From: Tomocerus qinae
Taxonomy: Eukaryota; Arthropoda; Collembola; Entomobryomorpha; Tomoceridae
Direction: 5' to 3'
Length of the DNA stretch: 64,000 bases
Assembly: GCA_020055645.1 (NCBI GenBank)
Contig: CM034546.1
Location: forward strand, 30,070,001-30,134,000
Shown here in pieces: positions 22,201 to 37,200 of the stretch. The notes below the pieces were generated by a model, which was not told where the DNA came from, did no database searches, and saw only the letters and a list, made by a program, of their open reading frames with translations. How positions within the stretch are numbered: position 1 is the first letter of the stretch; each line of letters starts with the position of its first letter. Position numbers and translations under genes: made by a program.

Positions 22201-25200
22201 AATGTTAAAATTTGTTTCTACCAATCCCAGTTACAAACTTGAAAATTGCTTAATGTTGCTTCACTATGCATTATTTTTGAAAAATTATTTGACAGTAAGG
22301 TGAAAGTTTTAAAACATATATTTGTAAATATTTAATGGCACTACTTTTATTTAAAATAATGATAAATACCGTTTTTGCCTAATAAAGACACACATGTCAT
22401 AAACATTCAATTCTGTTTCAGTCTATACTGTATGATACGATCTAAAATGTTCACTTTTAGAGTGTTTAATGGACTATTAATTTCCAGGGTTCTCAAATTT
22501 GAATCGGTATGTTAAATGTTAAAATTTGTTTCTACCAATCCCAGTTACAAACTTGAAAATTGCATAATGTTGCTTCACTATGCATTATTTTAGAAAAATT
22601 ATTTCGCAGTAAGGTGAAGGTTTTACAGCATGTATTTGTAAATATTTAATGGCACTACATTTATTTAAAATAATGATAAATACCGTTTTTGCCTAATAAA
22701 GAAACCCATGTCATAAACATTCAATTCTGATTCAGTCTATACTGTATGATACGATCTAAAATGTTCACTTTTAGAGTGTTTTATGAACTATTAATTTCCA
22801 AGGTTCTCATATTTGAATCGGTATGTTAAATGTTAAAATTTGTTTCTACCAATCCCAGTTACAAACTTGAAAAATGCTTAATGTTGCTTCACTATGCATT
22901 ATTTTTGAAAATATATTTGACAGTAAGGTGAAAGTTTTAAAACATATATTCGTAAATATTGATGGAATTTTTTATTTAAAATAATGATAAATACCGTTTT
23001 TGCCTAATAAAGATTCACATGTCATAAACATTCAATTCTGTTTCAGTCTATACTGTATGATACGATCTAAAATGTTCACTTTTAGAGTGTTTAATGGACT
23101 ATTTATTTCCAGGGTTCTCAAATTTGAATCGGTATGTTAAATGTTAAAATTTGTTTCTACCAATCCCAGTTACAAACTTGAAAAATGCTTAATGTTGCTT
23201 CACTGTGCATTATTTTTGAAAAATTATTGGTCAGTATGGTGAAAGTTTTAAAACATATATTTGTAAATATTTGATGGCATTACTTTTATTTAAAATAATG
23301 ATAATTACCGTTTTTGCCTAATAAAGAAACACATGTCATAAACATTCAATTCTGTGTCGGTATATACTGTATTATACGATCTAAAGTGTTCACTATTAGA
23401 TTGTTTAATGGACTATTTACTTCCATGGTGCTCCAATTTGAATTAGTATGATAAATATTCAAATTTGTTTCTACTCATTCCAGATTCAAACTGGAAAAAT
23501 GCTTAATGTTGCTTCACTGTGCATTAATTTTGAAAAATTATTTCGCAGTAAGGTGAAGGTTTTACGGCATGTATTTGTAAATATTTAATGGCACTACTTT
23601 TATTTAAAATAATGATAAATACCGTTTTTGCCTAATAAAGACACATGTCATAAACATTCAATTCTATGTCGGTATATACTGTATGATACGATCTAAAGTG
23701 TTGACTTTTAGAGTGTTTAATGGACTATTAATTTCCTGGGTTCTCAAATTTGAATCGGTATGTTAAATGTTAAAATTTGTTTCTACCAATCCCAGTTACA
23801 AACTTGAAAATTGCTTAATGTTGCTTCACTATGCATTATTTTTGAAAAATTATTTGACAGTAAGGTGAAAGTTTTAAAACATATATTTGTAAATATTTAA
23901 TGGCACTACTTTTATTTAAAATAATGATAAATACCGTTTTTGCCTAATAAAGAAACACATGTCATAAACATTCAATTCTGTTTCAGTCTATACTGTATGA
24001 TACGATCTAAAATGTTCACTTTTAGAGTGTTGAATGGACTTTTTATTTCCAGGGTTCTCAAATTTGAATCGGTATGTTAAATGTTAAAATTTGTTTCTAC
24101 CAATCCCAGTTACAAACTTGAAAATTGCATAATGTTGCTTCACTATGCATTATTTTAGAAAAATTATTTCGCAGTAAGGTGAAGGTTTTACAGCATGTAT
24201 TTGTAAATTCTTAATGGCACTACATTTATTTAAAATAATGATAAATACCGTTTTTGCCTAATAGAGAAATCCATGTCATAAACATTCAATTCTGATTCAG
24301 TCTATACTGTATGATACGATCTAAAATGTTCACTTTTAGAGTGTTTTATGAACTATTAATTTCCAAGGTTCTCATATTTGAATCGGTATGTTAAATGTTA
24401 AAATTTGTTTCTACCAATCCCAGTTACAAACTTGAAAAATGCTTAATGTTGCTTCACTATGCATTATTTTTGAAAATATATTTGACAGTAAGGTGAAAGT
24501 TTTAAAACATATATTCGTAAATATTGATAGCAATTTTTTATTTAAAATAATGATTAATACCGTTTTTGCCTAATAAAGACACACATGTCATAAACATTCA
24601 ATTCTGTTTCAGCCTATATTGTATGATACGATCTAAAATGTTCACTTTTAGAGTGTTTAATGGACTATTTATTTCCAGGGTTCTCAAATTTGAATCGGTA
24701 TGTTAAATGTTAAAATTTGTTTCTACCAATCCCAGTTACAAACTTGAAAAATGCTTAATGTTGCTTCACTGTGCATTATTTTTGAAAAATTATTGGTCAG
24801 TATGGTGAAAGTTTTAAAACATATATTTGTAAATATTTGATGGCATTACTTTTATTTAAAATAATGATAATTACCGTTTTTGCCTAATAAAGATATACAT
24901 GTCATAAACATTCAATTCTGTGTCGGTATATACTGTATTATACGATCTAAAATGTTCACTTTTAGAGTATTTCTTGAACTATTAATTTCCAGGGTTCTCA
25001 TATTTGAATCGGTATGTCAAATGTTAAAATTTGTTTCTACCAATCCCAGTTACAAACTTGAAAATAGCTTAATGTTGCTTCACTATGCATTATTTTTGAA
25101 AAATTAATTGACAGTAAGGTGAAAGTCTTAAAACATATATTTGTAAATATTTAATGGCACTACTTTTATTTAAAATAATGATAAATACCGTTTTTGCCTA

Positions 25201-28200
25201 ATAAAGAAACCCATGTCATAAACATTCAATTCTGATTCAGTCTATACTGTATGATGCGATCTAAAGTGTTCACTATTAGATTGTTTAACGGACTATTTAC
25301 TTCTATGGTGCTCCAATTTGAATTAGTATGATAAATATTCAAATTTGTTTCTACTCATTCCAGATTCAAACTGGAAAAATGCTTAATGTTGCTTCACTGT
25401 GCATTAATTTTGAAAAATTATTTCGCAGTAAGGTGAAGGTTTTACGGCATGTATTTGTAAATATTTAATGGCACTACTTTTATTTAAAATAATGATAAAT
25501 ACCGTTTTTGCCTAATAAAGACACATGTCATAAACATTCAATTCTATGTCGGTATATACTGTATGATACGATCTAAAGTGTTGACTTTTAGAGTGTTTAA
25601 TGGACTATTAATTTCCTGGGTTCTCAAATTTGAATCGGTATGTTAAATGTTAAAATTTGTTTCTACCAATCCCAGTTACAAACTTGAAAATTGCTTAATG
25701 TTGCTTCACTATGCATTATTTTTGAAAAATTATTTGACAGTAAGGTGAAAGTTTTAAAACATATATTTGTAAATATTTAATGGCACTACTTTTATTTAAA
25801 ATAATGATAAATACCGTTTTTGCCTAATAAAGAAACACATGTCATAAACATTCAATTCTGTTTCAGTCTATACTGTATGATACGATCTAAAATGTTCACT
25901 TTTAGAGTGTTTAATGGACTATTTATTTCCAGGGTTCTCAAATTTGAATCGGTATGTTAAATGTTAAAATTTGTTTCTACCAATCCCAGTTACAAACTTG
26001 AAAATTGCTTAATGTTGCTTCACTATGCATTATTTTTGAAAAATTATTTGACAGTAAGGTGAAAGTTTTAAAACATATATTTGTAAATATTTAATGGCAC
26101 TACATTTATTTAAATTAATGATAAATACCGTTTTTGACTAATAAAGATATTCATGTCATAAACATTCAATTCTGTGTCGGTATATACTGTATTATACGAT
26201 CTAAAATGTTCACTTTTAGAGTATTTCATGAACTATTAATTTCCAGGGTTCTCATATTTGAATCGGTATGTTAAATGTTAAAATTTGTTTCTACCAATCC
26301 CAGTTAAAAACTTGAAAATTGCTTAATGTTGCTTCACTATGCATTATTTTTGAAAAATTATTTGACAGTAAGGTGAAAGTTTTAAAACATATATTTGTAA
26401 ATATTTAATGGCACTACTTTTATTTAAAATAATGATAAATACCGTTTTTGCTTAATAAAGACACACATGTCATAAACATTCAATTCTGTGTCGGTGTATA
26501 CTGTATTTTACGATCTAAAAATTTCACTATTAGATTGTTTAATGGACTATTTACTTCCATGGTGCTCCAATTTGAATTAGTGTGATAAATATTCAAATTT
26601 GTTTCTACTCCTTCCAGATTCAAACTTGAAAAATGCTTAATGTTGCTTCACTATGCATTATTTTTGAAAAATTATTTGACAGTAAGGTGAAAGTTTTAAA
26701 ACATATATTTGTAAATATTTGATGGCATTTTTTTTATTTAAAATAATGATAAATACCGTTTTTGCCTAATAAAGAAATCCATGTCATAAACATTCAATTC
26801 TGATTCAGTCTATACTGTATGATACGATCTAAAATGTTCACTTTTAGAGTGTTTTATGAACTATTAATTTCCAAGGTTCTCATATTTGAATCGGTATGTT
26901 AAATGTTAAAATTTGTTTCTACCAATCCCAGTTACAAACTTGAAAATTGCTTAATGTTGCTTCACTGTGCATTATTTTTGAAAAATTATTTGACAGTAAG
27001 GTGAAAGTTTTAAAACATATATTTGTAAATATTTAATGGCACTACTTTTATTTAAAATAATGATAAATACCGTTTTTGCCTAATAAAGAAATCCATGTCA
27101 TAAACATTCAATTCTGATTCAGTCTATACTGTATGATACGATCTAAAATGTTCACTTTTAGAGTGTTTAATGGACTATTTATTTCCAGGGTTCTCAAATT
27201 TGAATCGGTATGTTAAATTTTGAAATTTGTTTCTACCAATCCCAGTTACAAACTTGAAAATTGCTTAATGTTGCTTCACTATGCATTATTTTTGAAAAAT
27301 TATTTGACAGTAAGGGGAAAGTTTTAAACAATATATTCGTAAATACTTGATGGCATTTTTTTTATTTAAAATAATGATAAATACCGTTTTTGCCTAATAA
27401 AGAAATCCATGTCATAAACATTCAATTCTGATATAGTCTATACTGTATGATACGATCTAAAATGTTCACTTTTAGAGTGTTTAATGGATTATCAATTTCC
27501 AGGGTTCTCATATTTGAATCGGTATGTTAAATGTTAAAATTTGTTTCTACCAATCCCAGTTAAAAACTTGAAAATTGCTTAATGTTGCTTCACTATGCAT
27601 TATTTTTGAAAAATTATTTGACAGTAAGGTGAAAGTTGTAAAACATATATTCGTAAATATTTGATGGCATTTATTTATTTAAAATAATGATAAATACCGT
27701 TTTTGCCTAATAAAGAAACTCATGTCATAAACATTCAATTCTGATTCAGTCTATACTGTATGATACGATCTAAAATGTTCACTTTTAGAGTGTTTTATGA
27801 ACTATTAATTTCCAGGGTTCTCATATTTGAATCGGTATGTTAAATGTTAAAATTTGTTTCTACCAATCCCAGTTAAAAACTTGAAAATTGCTTAATGTTG
27901 CTTCACTATGCATTATTTTTGAAAAATTATTTGACAGTAAGGTGAAAGTTTTAAAACATATATTTGTAAATACTTGATGGCATTTTTTTTATTTAAAATA
28001 ATGATAAATACCGTTTTTGCCTAATAAAGAAATCCATGTCATAAACATTCAATTCTGATTCAGTCTATACTGTATGATACGATCTAAAATGTTCACTTTT
28101 AGAGTGTTTAATGGACTATTAATTTCCAGGGTTCTCATATTTGAATCGGTATGTTAAATGTTAAAATTTGTTTCTACCAATCCCAGTTACAAACTTGAAA

Positions 28201-31200
28201 ATTGCTTAATGTTGCTTCACTATGCATTATTTTTGAAAAATTATTTGACAGTAAGGTGAAAGTTTTAAAACATATATTTGTAAATATTTAATGGCACTAC
28301 TTTTATTTAAAATAATGATAAATACCGTTTTTGCCTAATAAAGACACACATGTCATAAACATTCAATTCTGATTCAGTCTATACTGTATGATACGATCTA
28401 AAATGTTCACTTTTAGAGTGTTTTATGGACTATTTATTTCCAGGGTTCTCAAATTTGAATCGGTATGTTAAATGTTGAAATTTGTTTCTACCAATCCCAG
28501 TTACAAACTTAAAAATTGCTTAATGTTGCTTCACTATGCATTATTTTTGAAAAATTATTTGACAGTAAGGTGAAAGTTTTAAAACATATTTGTAAATATT
28601 TAATGGCATTACTTTTATTTAAAATAATGATAAATACCGTTTTTGCCTAATAAAGAAACCCATGTCATAAACATTCAATTCTGAGTCGGTATATACTGTA
28701 TTATGCGATCTAAAATGTTCACTTTTAGAGTGTTTTATGGACTATTTATTTCCAGGGTTCTCATATTTGAATCGGTATGTTAAATGTTAAAATTTGTTTC
28801 TACCAATCCCAGTTACAAACTTGAAAATTGCTTAATGTTGCTTCACTATGCATTATTTTTGAAAAATTATTTGACAGTAAGGTGAAAGTTTTAAAACATA
28901 TATTCGTAAATATTGATGGCAATTTTTTATTTAAAACAATGATAAATACCGTTTTTGCCTAATAAAGACCCACATGTCATAAACATTCAATTCTGTTTCA
29001 GTCTATACTGTATGATACGATCTAAAATGTTCACTTTTAGAGTGTTTAATGGACTATTTATTTCCAGGGTTCTCAAATTTGAATCGGTATGTTAAATGTT
29101 AAAATTTGTTTCTACCAATCCCAGTTACAAACTTGAAAATTGCTTAATGTTGCTTCACTATGCATTATTTTTGAAAAATTATTTGACAGTAAGGTGAAAG
29201 TTTTAAAACATATATTTGTAAATATTTAATGGCACTACTTTTATTTAAAATAATGATAAATACCGTTTTTGCCTAATAAAGACGCACATGTCATAAACAT
29301 TCAATTCTGTGTCGGTATATACTGTATGACACGATCTAAAATGTTCACTTTTAGAGTATTTCATGAACCATTAATTTCCAGGGTTCTCAAATTTGAATTG
29401 GTATGTTAAATGTTTAAATTTGTTTCTACCAATCCCAGTTACAAACTTGAAAATTGCTTAATGTTTCTTCACTGTGTATTATTTTTGAAAATATATTTGA
29501 CAGTAAGGTGAAAGTTTTAAAACATATATTCGTAAATATTGATGGCAATTTTTTATTTAAAACAATGATAAATACCGTTTTTGCCTAATAAAGACCCACA
29601 TGTCATAAACATTCAATTCTGTTTCAGTCTATACTGTATGATACGATCTAAAATGTTCACTTTTAGAGTGTTTTATGAACTATTAATTCCCAGGGTTCTC
29701 AAATTTGAATCGGTATGTTAAATGTTAAAATTTGTTTCTACCAATCCCAGTTACAAACTTGAAAAATGCTTAATGTTGCTTCACTATGCATTATTTTTGA
29801 AAAATTATTTGACAGTAAGGTGAAAGTTTTAAAACATATATTTGTAAATATTTGATGGCATTTTTTTAATTTAAAATAATGATAAATACCGTTTTTGCCT
29901 AATAGAGAAATCCATGTCATAAACATTCAATTCTGTGTCGGTATATACTGTATGATACGATCTAAAATGTTCACTTTTAGAGTGTTTTATGAACTATTAA
30001 TTTCCAGGGTTCTCATATTTGAATCGGTATGTTAAATGTTAAAATTTGTTTCTACCAATCCCAGTTACAAACTTGAAAATTGCTTAATGTTGCTTCACTA
30101 TGCATTATTTTTGAAAAATTATTTGACAGTAAGGTGAAAGTTTTAAAACATATATTTGTAAATATTTAATGGCACTACTTTTATTTAAAATAATGATAAA
30201 TACCGTTTTTGCCTAATAAAGACACACATGTCATAAACATTCAATTCTGTGTCGGTATATACTGTATTATACGATCTAAAATGTTCACTTTTAGAGTGTT
30301 TAATGGACTATTAATTTCCAGGGTTCTCAAATTTGAATCGGTATGTTAAATGTTAAAATTTGTTTCTACCAATCCCAGTTACAAACTTGAAAATTGCTTA
30401 ATGTTGCTTCACTATGCATTATTTTTGAAAAATTATTTGACAGTAAGGTGAAAGTTTTAAAACATATATTTGTAAATATTTGATGGCATTTTTTTTATTT
30501 AAAATAATGATAAATACCGTTTTTGCCTAATAAAGAAATCCATGTCATAAACATTCAATTCTGATTCAGTCTATACTGTATGATACGATCTAAAATGTTC
30601 ACTTTTAGAGTGTTTTATGAACTATTAATTTCCAGGGTTCTCATATTTGAATCGGTATGTTAAATGTTAAAATTTGTTTCTACCAATCCCAGTTACAAAC
30701 TTGAAAAATGCTTAATGTTGCTTCACTGTGCATTAATTTTGAAAAATTATTTCGCAGTAAGGTGAAGGTTTTAAAACATGTATTTGTAATTATTTAATGG
30801 TACTACATTTATTTAAAATAATGATAAATACCGTTTTTGCCTAATAAAGACACCCATGTCATAAACATACAATTGTGTCTCAGTCTATACTGTGTGATAC
30901 GATCTATAGTGTTGACTTTTAGAGTGTTTAATGGACTATTAATTTCCAGGGTTCTCAAATTTGAATCGGTATGTTAAATGTTAAAATTTGTTTCTACCAA
31001 TCCCAGTTACAAACTTGAAAATTGCTTAATGTTGCTTCACTATGCATTATTTTTGAAAAATTATTTGACAGTAAGGTGAAAGTTTTAAAACATATATTTG
31101 TAAATATTTAATGGCACTACTTTTATTTAAAATAATGATAAATACCCTTTTTGACTAATAAAGAAACCCATGTTATAAACATTCAATTCTATGTCGGTAT

Positions 31201-34200
31201 ATACTGTATGATACGATCTAAAGTGTTGACTTTTAGAGTGTTTAATGGACTATTAATTTCCAGGGTTCTCAAATTTGAATCGGTATGTTAAATGTTAAAA
31301 TTTGTTTCTACCAATCCCAGTTACAAACTTGAAAATTGCTTAATGTTGCTTCACTATGCATTATTTTTGAAAAATTTTTTGACAGTAAGGTGAAAGTTTT
31401 AAAACATATATTTGTAAATATTTAATGGCACTACTTTTATTTAAAATAATGATAATTACCGTTTTTGCCTAATAAAGAAACACATGTCATAAACATTCAA
31501 TTCTGTGTCGGTATATACTGTATTATACGATCTAAAATGTTCACTTTTAGAGTGTTTTATGAACTATTAATTTCCAGGGTTCTCATATTTGAATCGGTAT
31601 GTTAAATGTTAAAATTTGTTTCTACCAATCCCAGTTACAAACTTGAAAATTGCTTAATGCTGCTTCACTATGCATTATTTTGGAAAAATTATTTCGCAGT
31701 AAGGTGAAGGTTTTACAGCATGTATTTGTAAATATTTAATGGCACTACATTTATTTAAAATAATGATAAATACCGTTTTTGACTAATAAAGATTTACATG
31801 TCATAAACATTCAATTCTGTGTCGGTATATACTGTATTATACGATCTAAAATGTTCACTTTTAGAGTATTTCATGAACTATTAATTTCCAGGGTTCTCAT
31901 ATTTGAATCGGTATGTTAAATGTTAAAATTTGTTTCTACCAATCCCAGTTACAAACTTGAAAATTGCTTAATGTTGCTTCACTATGCATTATTTTTGAAA
32001 AATTTTTTGACAGTAAGGTGAAAGTTTTAAAACATATATTTGTAAATATTTAATGGCACTACTTTTATTTAAAATAATGATAATTACCGTTTTTGCCTAA
32101 TAAAGAAACACATGTCATAAACATTCAATTCTGTGTCGGTATATACTGTATTATACGATCTAAAGTGTTCACTATTAGATTGTTTAATGGACTATTTACT
32201 TCCATGGTGCTCCAATTTGAATTAGTATGATAAATATTCAAATTTGTTTCTACTCATTCCAGATTCAAACTTGAAAAATGCTTAATGTTGCTTCACTGTG
32301 CATTAATTTTGAAAAATTATTTCGCAGTAAGGTGAAGGTTTTACAGCATGTATTTGTAAATATTTAATGGCACTACTTTTATTTAAAATAATGATAAATA
32401 CCGTTTTTGCCTAATAAAGACACACATGTCATAAACATTAAATTCTGTTTCAGTTTATGCTGTGTGATACAATCTAAAGTGTTGACTTTTAGAGTGTTTA
32501 ATGGACTATTAATTTCCAGGGTTCTCAAATTTGAATCGGTATGTTAAATGTTAAAATTTGTTTCTACCAATCCCAGTTACAAACTTGAAGATTGCTTAAT
32601 GTTGCTTCACTATGCATTATTTTTGAAAAATTATTTGACAGTAAGGTGAAAGTTTTAAAACATATATTTGTAAATATTTAATGGCACTACTTTTATTTAA
32701 AATAATGATAATTACCGTTTTTGCCTAATAAAGAAACCCATGTCATAAACATTCAATTCTGATTCAGTCTATACTGTATGATACGATCTAAAATGTTCAC
32801 TTTTAGAGTGTTTTATGAACTATTAATTTCCAGGGTTCTCATATTTGAATCGGTATGTTAAATGTTAAAATTTGTTTCTACCAATCCCAGTTACAAACTT
32901 GAAAATTGCTTAATGTTGCTTCACTATGCATTATTTTTGAAAAATTATTTGACAGTAAGGTGAAAGTTTTAAAACATATATTTGTAAATATTTAATGGCA
33001 CTACTTTTATTTAAAATAATGATAAATACCGTTTTTGCCTAATAAAGAAACACATGTCATAAACATTCAATTCTGTGTCGGTATATACTGTATTATACGA
33101 TCTAAAATGTTCACTTTTAGAGTGTTTTATGGACTATTTATTTCCAGGGTTCTCAAATTTGAATCGGTATGTTAAATGTTAAAATTTGTTTCTACCAATC
33201 CCAGTTACAAACTTGAAAATTGCTTAATGTTGCTTCACTATGCATTACTTTTGAAAAATTATTTCGCAGTAAGGTGAAGGTTTTACAGCATGTATTTGTA
33301 ATTATTTAATGGCACTACATTTATTTAAAATAATGATAAATACCGTTTTTGCCTAATAAAGACACACATGTCATAAACATTCAATTCTGTGTCGGTATAT
33401 ACTGTATGACACGATCTAAAATGTTCACTTTTAGAGTATTTCATGAACCATTAATTTCCAGGGTTCTCATATTTGAATCGGTATGTTAAATGTTAAAATT
33501 TGTTTCTACCAATCCCAGTTACAAACTTGAAAATTGCTTAATGTTGCTTCACTATGCATTATTTTTGAAAAATTATTTGACAGTAAGGTGAAAGTTTTAA
33601 AACATATATTTGTAAATATTTAATGGCACTACTTTTATTTAAAATAATGATAAATACCGTTTTTGCCTAATAAAGACACACATGTCATAAACATTCAATT
33701 CTGATTCAGTCTATACTGTATGATACGATCTAAAATGTTCACTTTTAGAGTGTTTTATGAACTATTAATTTCCAGGGTTCTCATATTTGAATCGGTATGT
33801 TAAATGTTAAAATTTGTTTCTACCAATCCTAGTTACAAACTTGAAAATTGCTTAATGTTGCTTCACTATGCATTATTTTTGAAAAATTTTTTGACAGTAA
33901 GGTGAAAGTTTTAAAACATATATTTGTAAATATTTAATGGCACTACTTTTATTTAAAATAATGATAATTACCGTTTTTGCCTAATAAAGAAACACATGTC
34001 ATAAACATTCAATTCTGTGTCGGTATATACTGTATTATACGATCTAAAATGTTCACTTTTAGAGTATTTCATGAACTATTAATTTCCAGGGTTCTCATAT
34101 TTGAATCGGTATGTTAAATGTTAAAATTTGTTTCTACCAATCCCAGTTACAAACTTGAAAAATGCTTAATGTTGCTTCACTGTGCATTAATTTTGAAAAA

Positions 34201-37200
34201 TTATTTCGCAGTAAGGTGAAGGTTTTACAGCATGTATTTGTAATTATTTAATGGTACTACATTTATTTAAAATAATGATAAATACCGTTTTTGCCTAATA
34301 AAGACACACATGTCATAAACATTCAATTCTGTGTTGGTATATACTGTATGATACGATCTAAAGTGTTGACTTTTAGAGTGTTTAATGGACTATTAATTTC
34401 CAGGGTTCTCAAATTTGAATCGGTATGTTAAATGTTAAAATTTGTTTCTACCAATCCCAGTTACAAACTTGAAAATTGCTTAATGTTGCTTCACTATGCA
34501 TTATTTTTGAAAAATTATTTGACAGTAAGGTGAAAGTTTTAAAACATATATTTGTAAATATTTAATGGCACTACTTTTATTTAAAATAATGATAAATACC
34601 GTTTTTGCCTAATAAAGAAACCCATGTCATAAACATTCAATTCTGATTCAGTCTATACTGTATGATACGATCTAAAATGTTCACTTTTAGAGTGTTTTAT
34701 GAACTATTAATTTCCAGGGTTCTCATATTTGAATCGGTATGTTAAATGTTAAAATTTGTTTCTACCAATCCCAGTTACAAACTTGAAAATTGCTTAATGT
34801 TGCTTCACTATGCATTATTTTTGAAAAATTTTTTGACAGTAAGGTGAAAGTTTTAAAACATATATTTGTAAATATTTAATGGCACTACTTTTATTTAAAA
34901 TAATGATAATTACCGTTTTTGCCTAATAAAGAAACACATGTCATAAACATTCAATTCTGTGTCGGTATATACTGTATTATACGATCTAAAATGTTCACTT
35001 TTAGAGTGTTTAATGGACTATTAATTTCCAGGGTTCTCAAATTTGAATCGGTATGTTAAATGTTAAAATTTGTTTCTACCAATCCCAGTTACAAACTTGA
35101 AAATTGCTTAATGTTGCTTCACTATGCATTATTTTTGAAAAATTATTTGACAGTAAGGTGAAAGTTTTAAAACATATATTTGTAAATATTTAATGGCACT
35201 ACTTTTATTTAAAATAATGATAAATACCGTTTTTGCCTAATAAAGAAACCCATGTCATAAACATTCAATTCTGTGTCGGTATATACTGTATGACACGATC
35301 TAAAATGTTCACTTTTAGAGTATTTCATGAACCATTAATTTCCAGGGTTCTCAAATTTGAATTGGTATGTTAAATGTTTAAATTTGTTTCTACCAATCCC
35401 AGTTACAAACTTGAAAATTGCTTAATGTTGCTTCACTATGCATTATTTTTGAAAAATTATTTGACAGTAAGGTGAAAGTTTTAAAACATATATTTGTAAA
35501 TATTTAATGGCACTACTTTTATTTAAAATAATGATAAATACCGTTTTTGCCTAATAAAGACACACATGTCATAAACATTCAATTCTGTGTTGGTATATAC
35601 TGTATGATACGATCTAAAGTGTTGACTTTTAGAGTGTTTAATGGACTATTAATTTCCAGGGTTCTCAAATTTGAATCGGTATGTTAAATGTTAAAATTTG
35701 TTTCTACCAATCCCAGTTACAAACTTGAAAATTGCTTAATGTTGCTTCACTATGCATTATTTTTGAAAAATTATTTGACAGTAAGGTGAAAGTTTTAAAA
35801 CATATATTTGTAAATATTTAATGGCACTACTTTTATTTAAAATAATGATAATTACCGTTTTTGCCTAATAAAGAAACCCATGTCATAAACATTCAATTCT
35901 GATTCAGTCTATACTGTATGATACGATCTAAAATGTTCACTTTTAGAGTGTTTTATGAACTATTAATTTCCAGGGTTCTCATATTTGAATCGGTATGTTA
36001 AATGTTAAAATTTGTTTCTACCAATCCTAGTTACAAACTTGAAAATTGCTTAATGTTGCTTCACTATGCATTATTTTTGAAAAATTATTTGACAGTAAGG
36101 TGAAAGTTTTAAAACATATATTTGTAAATATTTAATGGCACTACTTTTATTTAAAATAATGATAAATACCGTTTTTGCCTAATAAAGACACACATGTCAT
36201 AAACATTCAATTCTGTGTCGGTGTATACTGTATTTTACGATCTACAGTGTTCACTATTAGATTGTTTAATGGACTATTTACTTCCAGGGTTCTCAATTTG
36301 AATTAGTATGTTAAATGTTAAAATTTGTTTCTACCAATCCAGATTACAAACTTGAAAATTGCTTAATGTTGCTTCACTATGCATTACTTTTGAAAAATTT
36401 TTTGACAGTAAGGTGAAAGTTTTAAAACATATATTTGTAAATATTTAATGGCACTACTTTTATTTAAAATAATGATAATTACCGTTTTTGCCTAATAAAG
36501 AAACACATGTCATAAACATTCAATTCTGTGTCGGTATATACTGTATTATACGATCTAAAATGTTCACTTTTAGAGTATTTCATGAACTATTAATTTCCAG
36601 GGTTCTCATATTTGAATCGGTATGTTAAATGTTAAAATTTGTTTCTACCAATCCCAGTTACAAACTTGAAAAATGCTTAATGTTGCTTCACTGTGCATTA
36701 ATTTTGAAAAATTATTTCGCAGTAAGGTGAAAGTTTTAAAACATATATTTGTAATTATTTAATGGTACTACATTTATTTAAAATAATGATAAATACCGTT
36801 TTTGCCTAATAAAGACACACATGTCATAAACATTCAATTCTGTGTTGGTATATACTGTATGATACGATCTAAAGTGTTGACTTTTAGAGTGTTTAATGGA
36901 CTATTAATTTCCAGGGTTCTCAAATTTGAATCGGTATGTTAAATGTTAAAATTTGTTTCTACCAATCCCAGTTACAAACTTGAAAATTGCTTAATGTTGC
37001 TTCATTATGCATTATTTTTGAAAAATTATTTGACAGTAAGGTGAAAGTTTTAAAGCATGTATTTGTAAATATTTAATGGCACTACTTTTATTTAAAATAA
37101 TGATAAATACCGTTTTTCCTAATAAAGACACACATGTCATAAACATTCAATTCTGTTTCAGTCTATACTGTGTGATACGATCTAAAGTGTTGACTTTTAG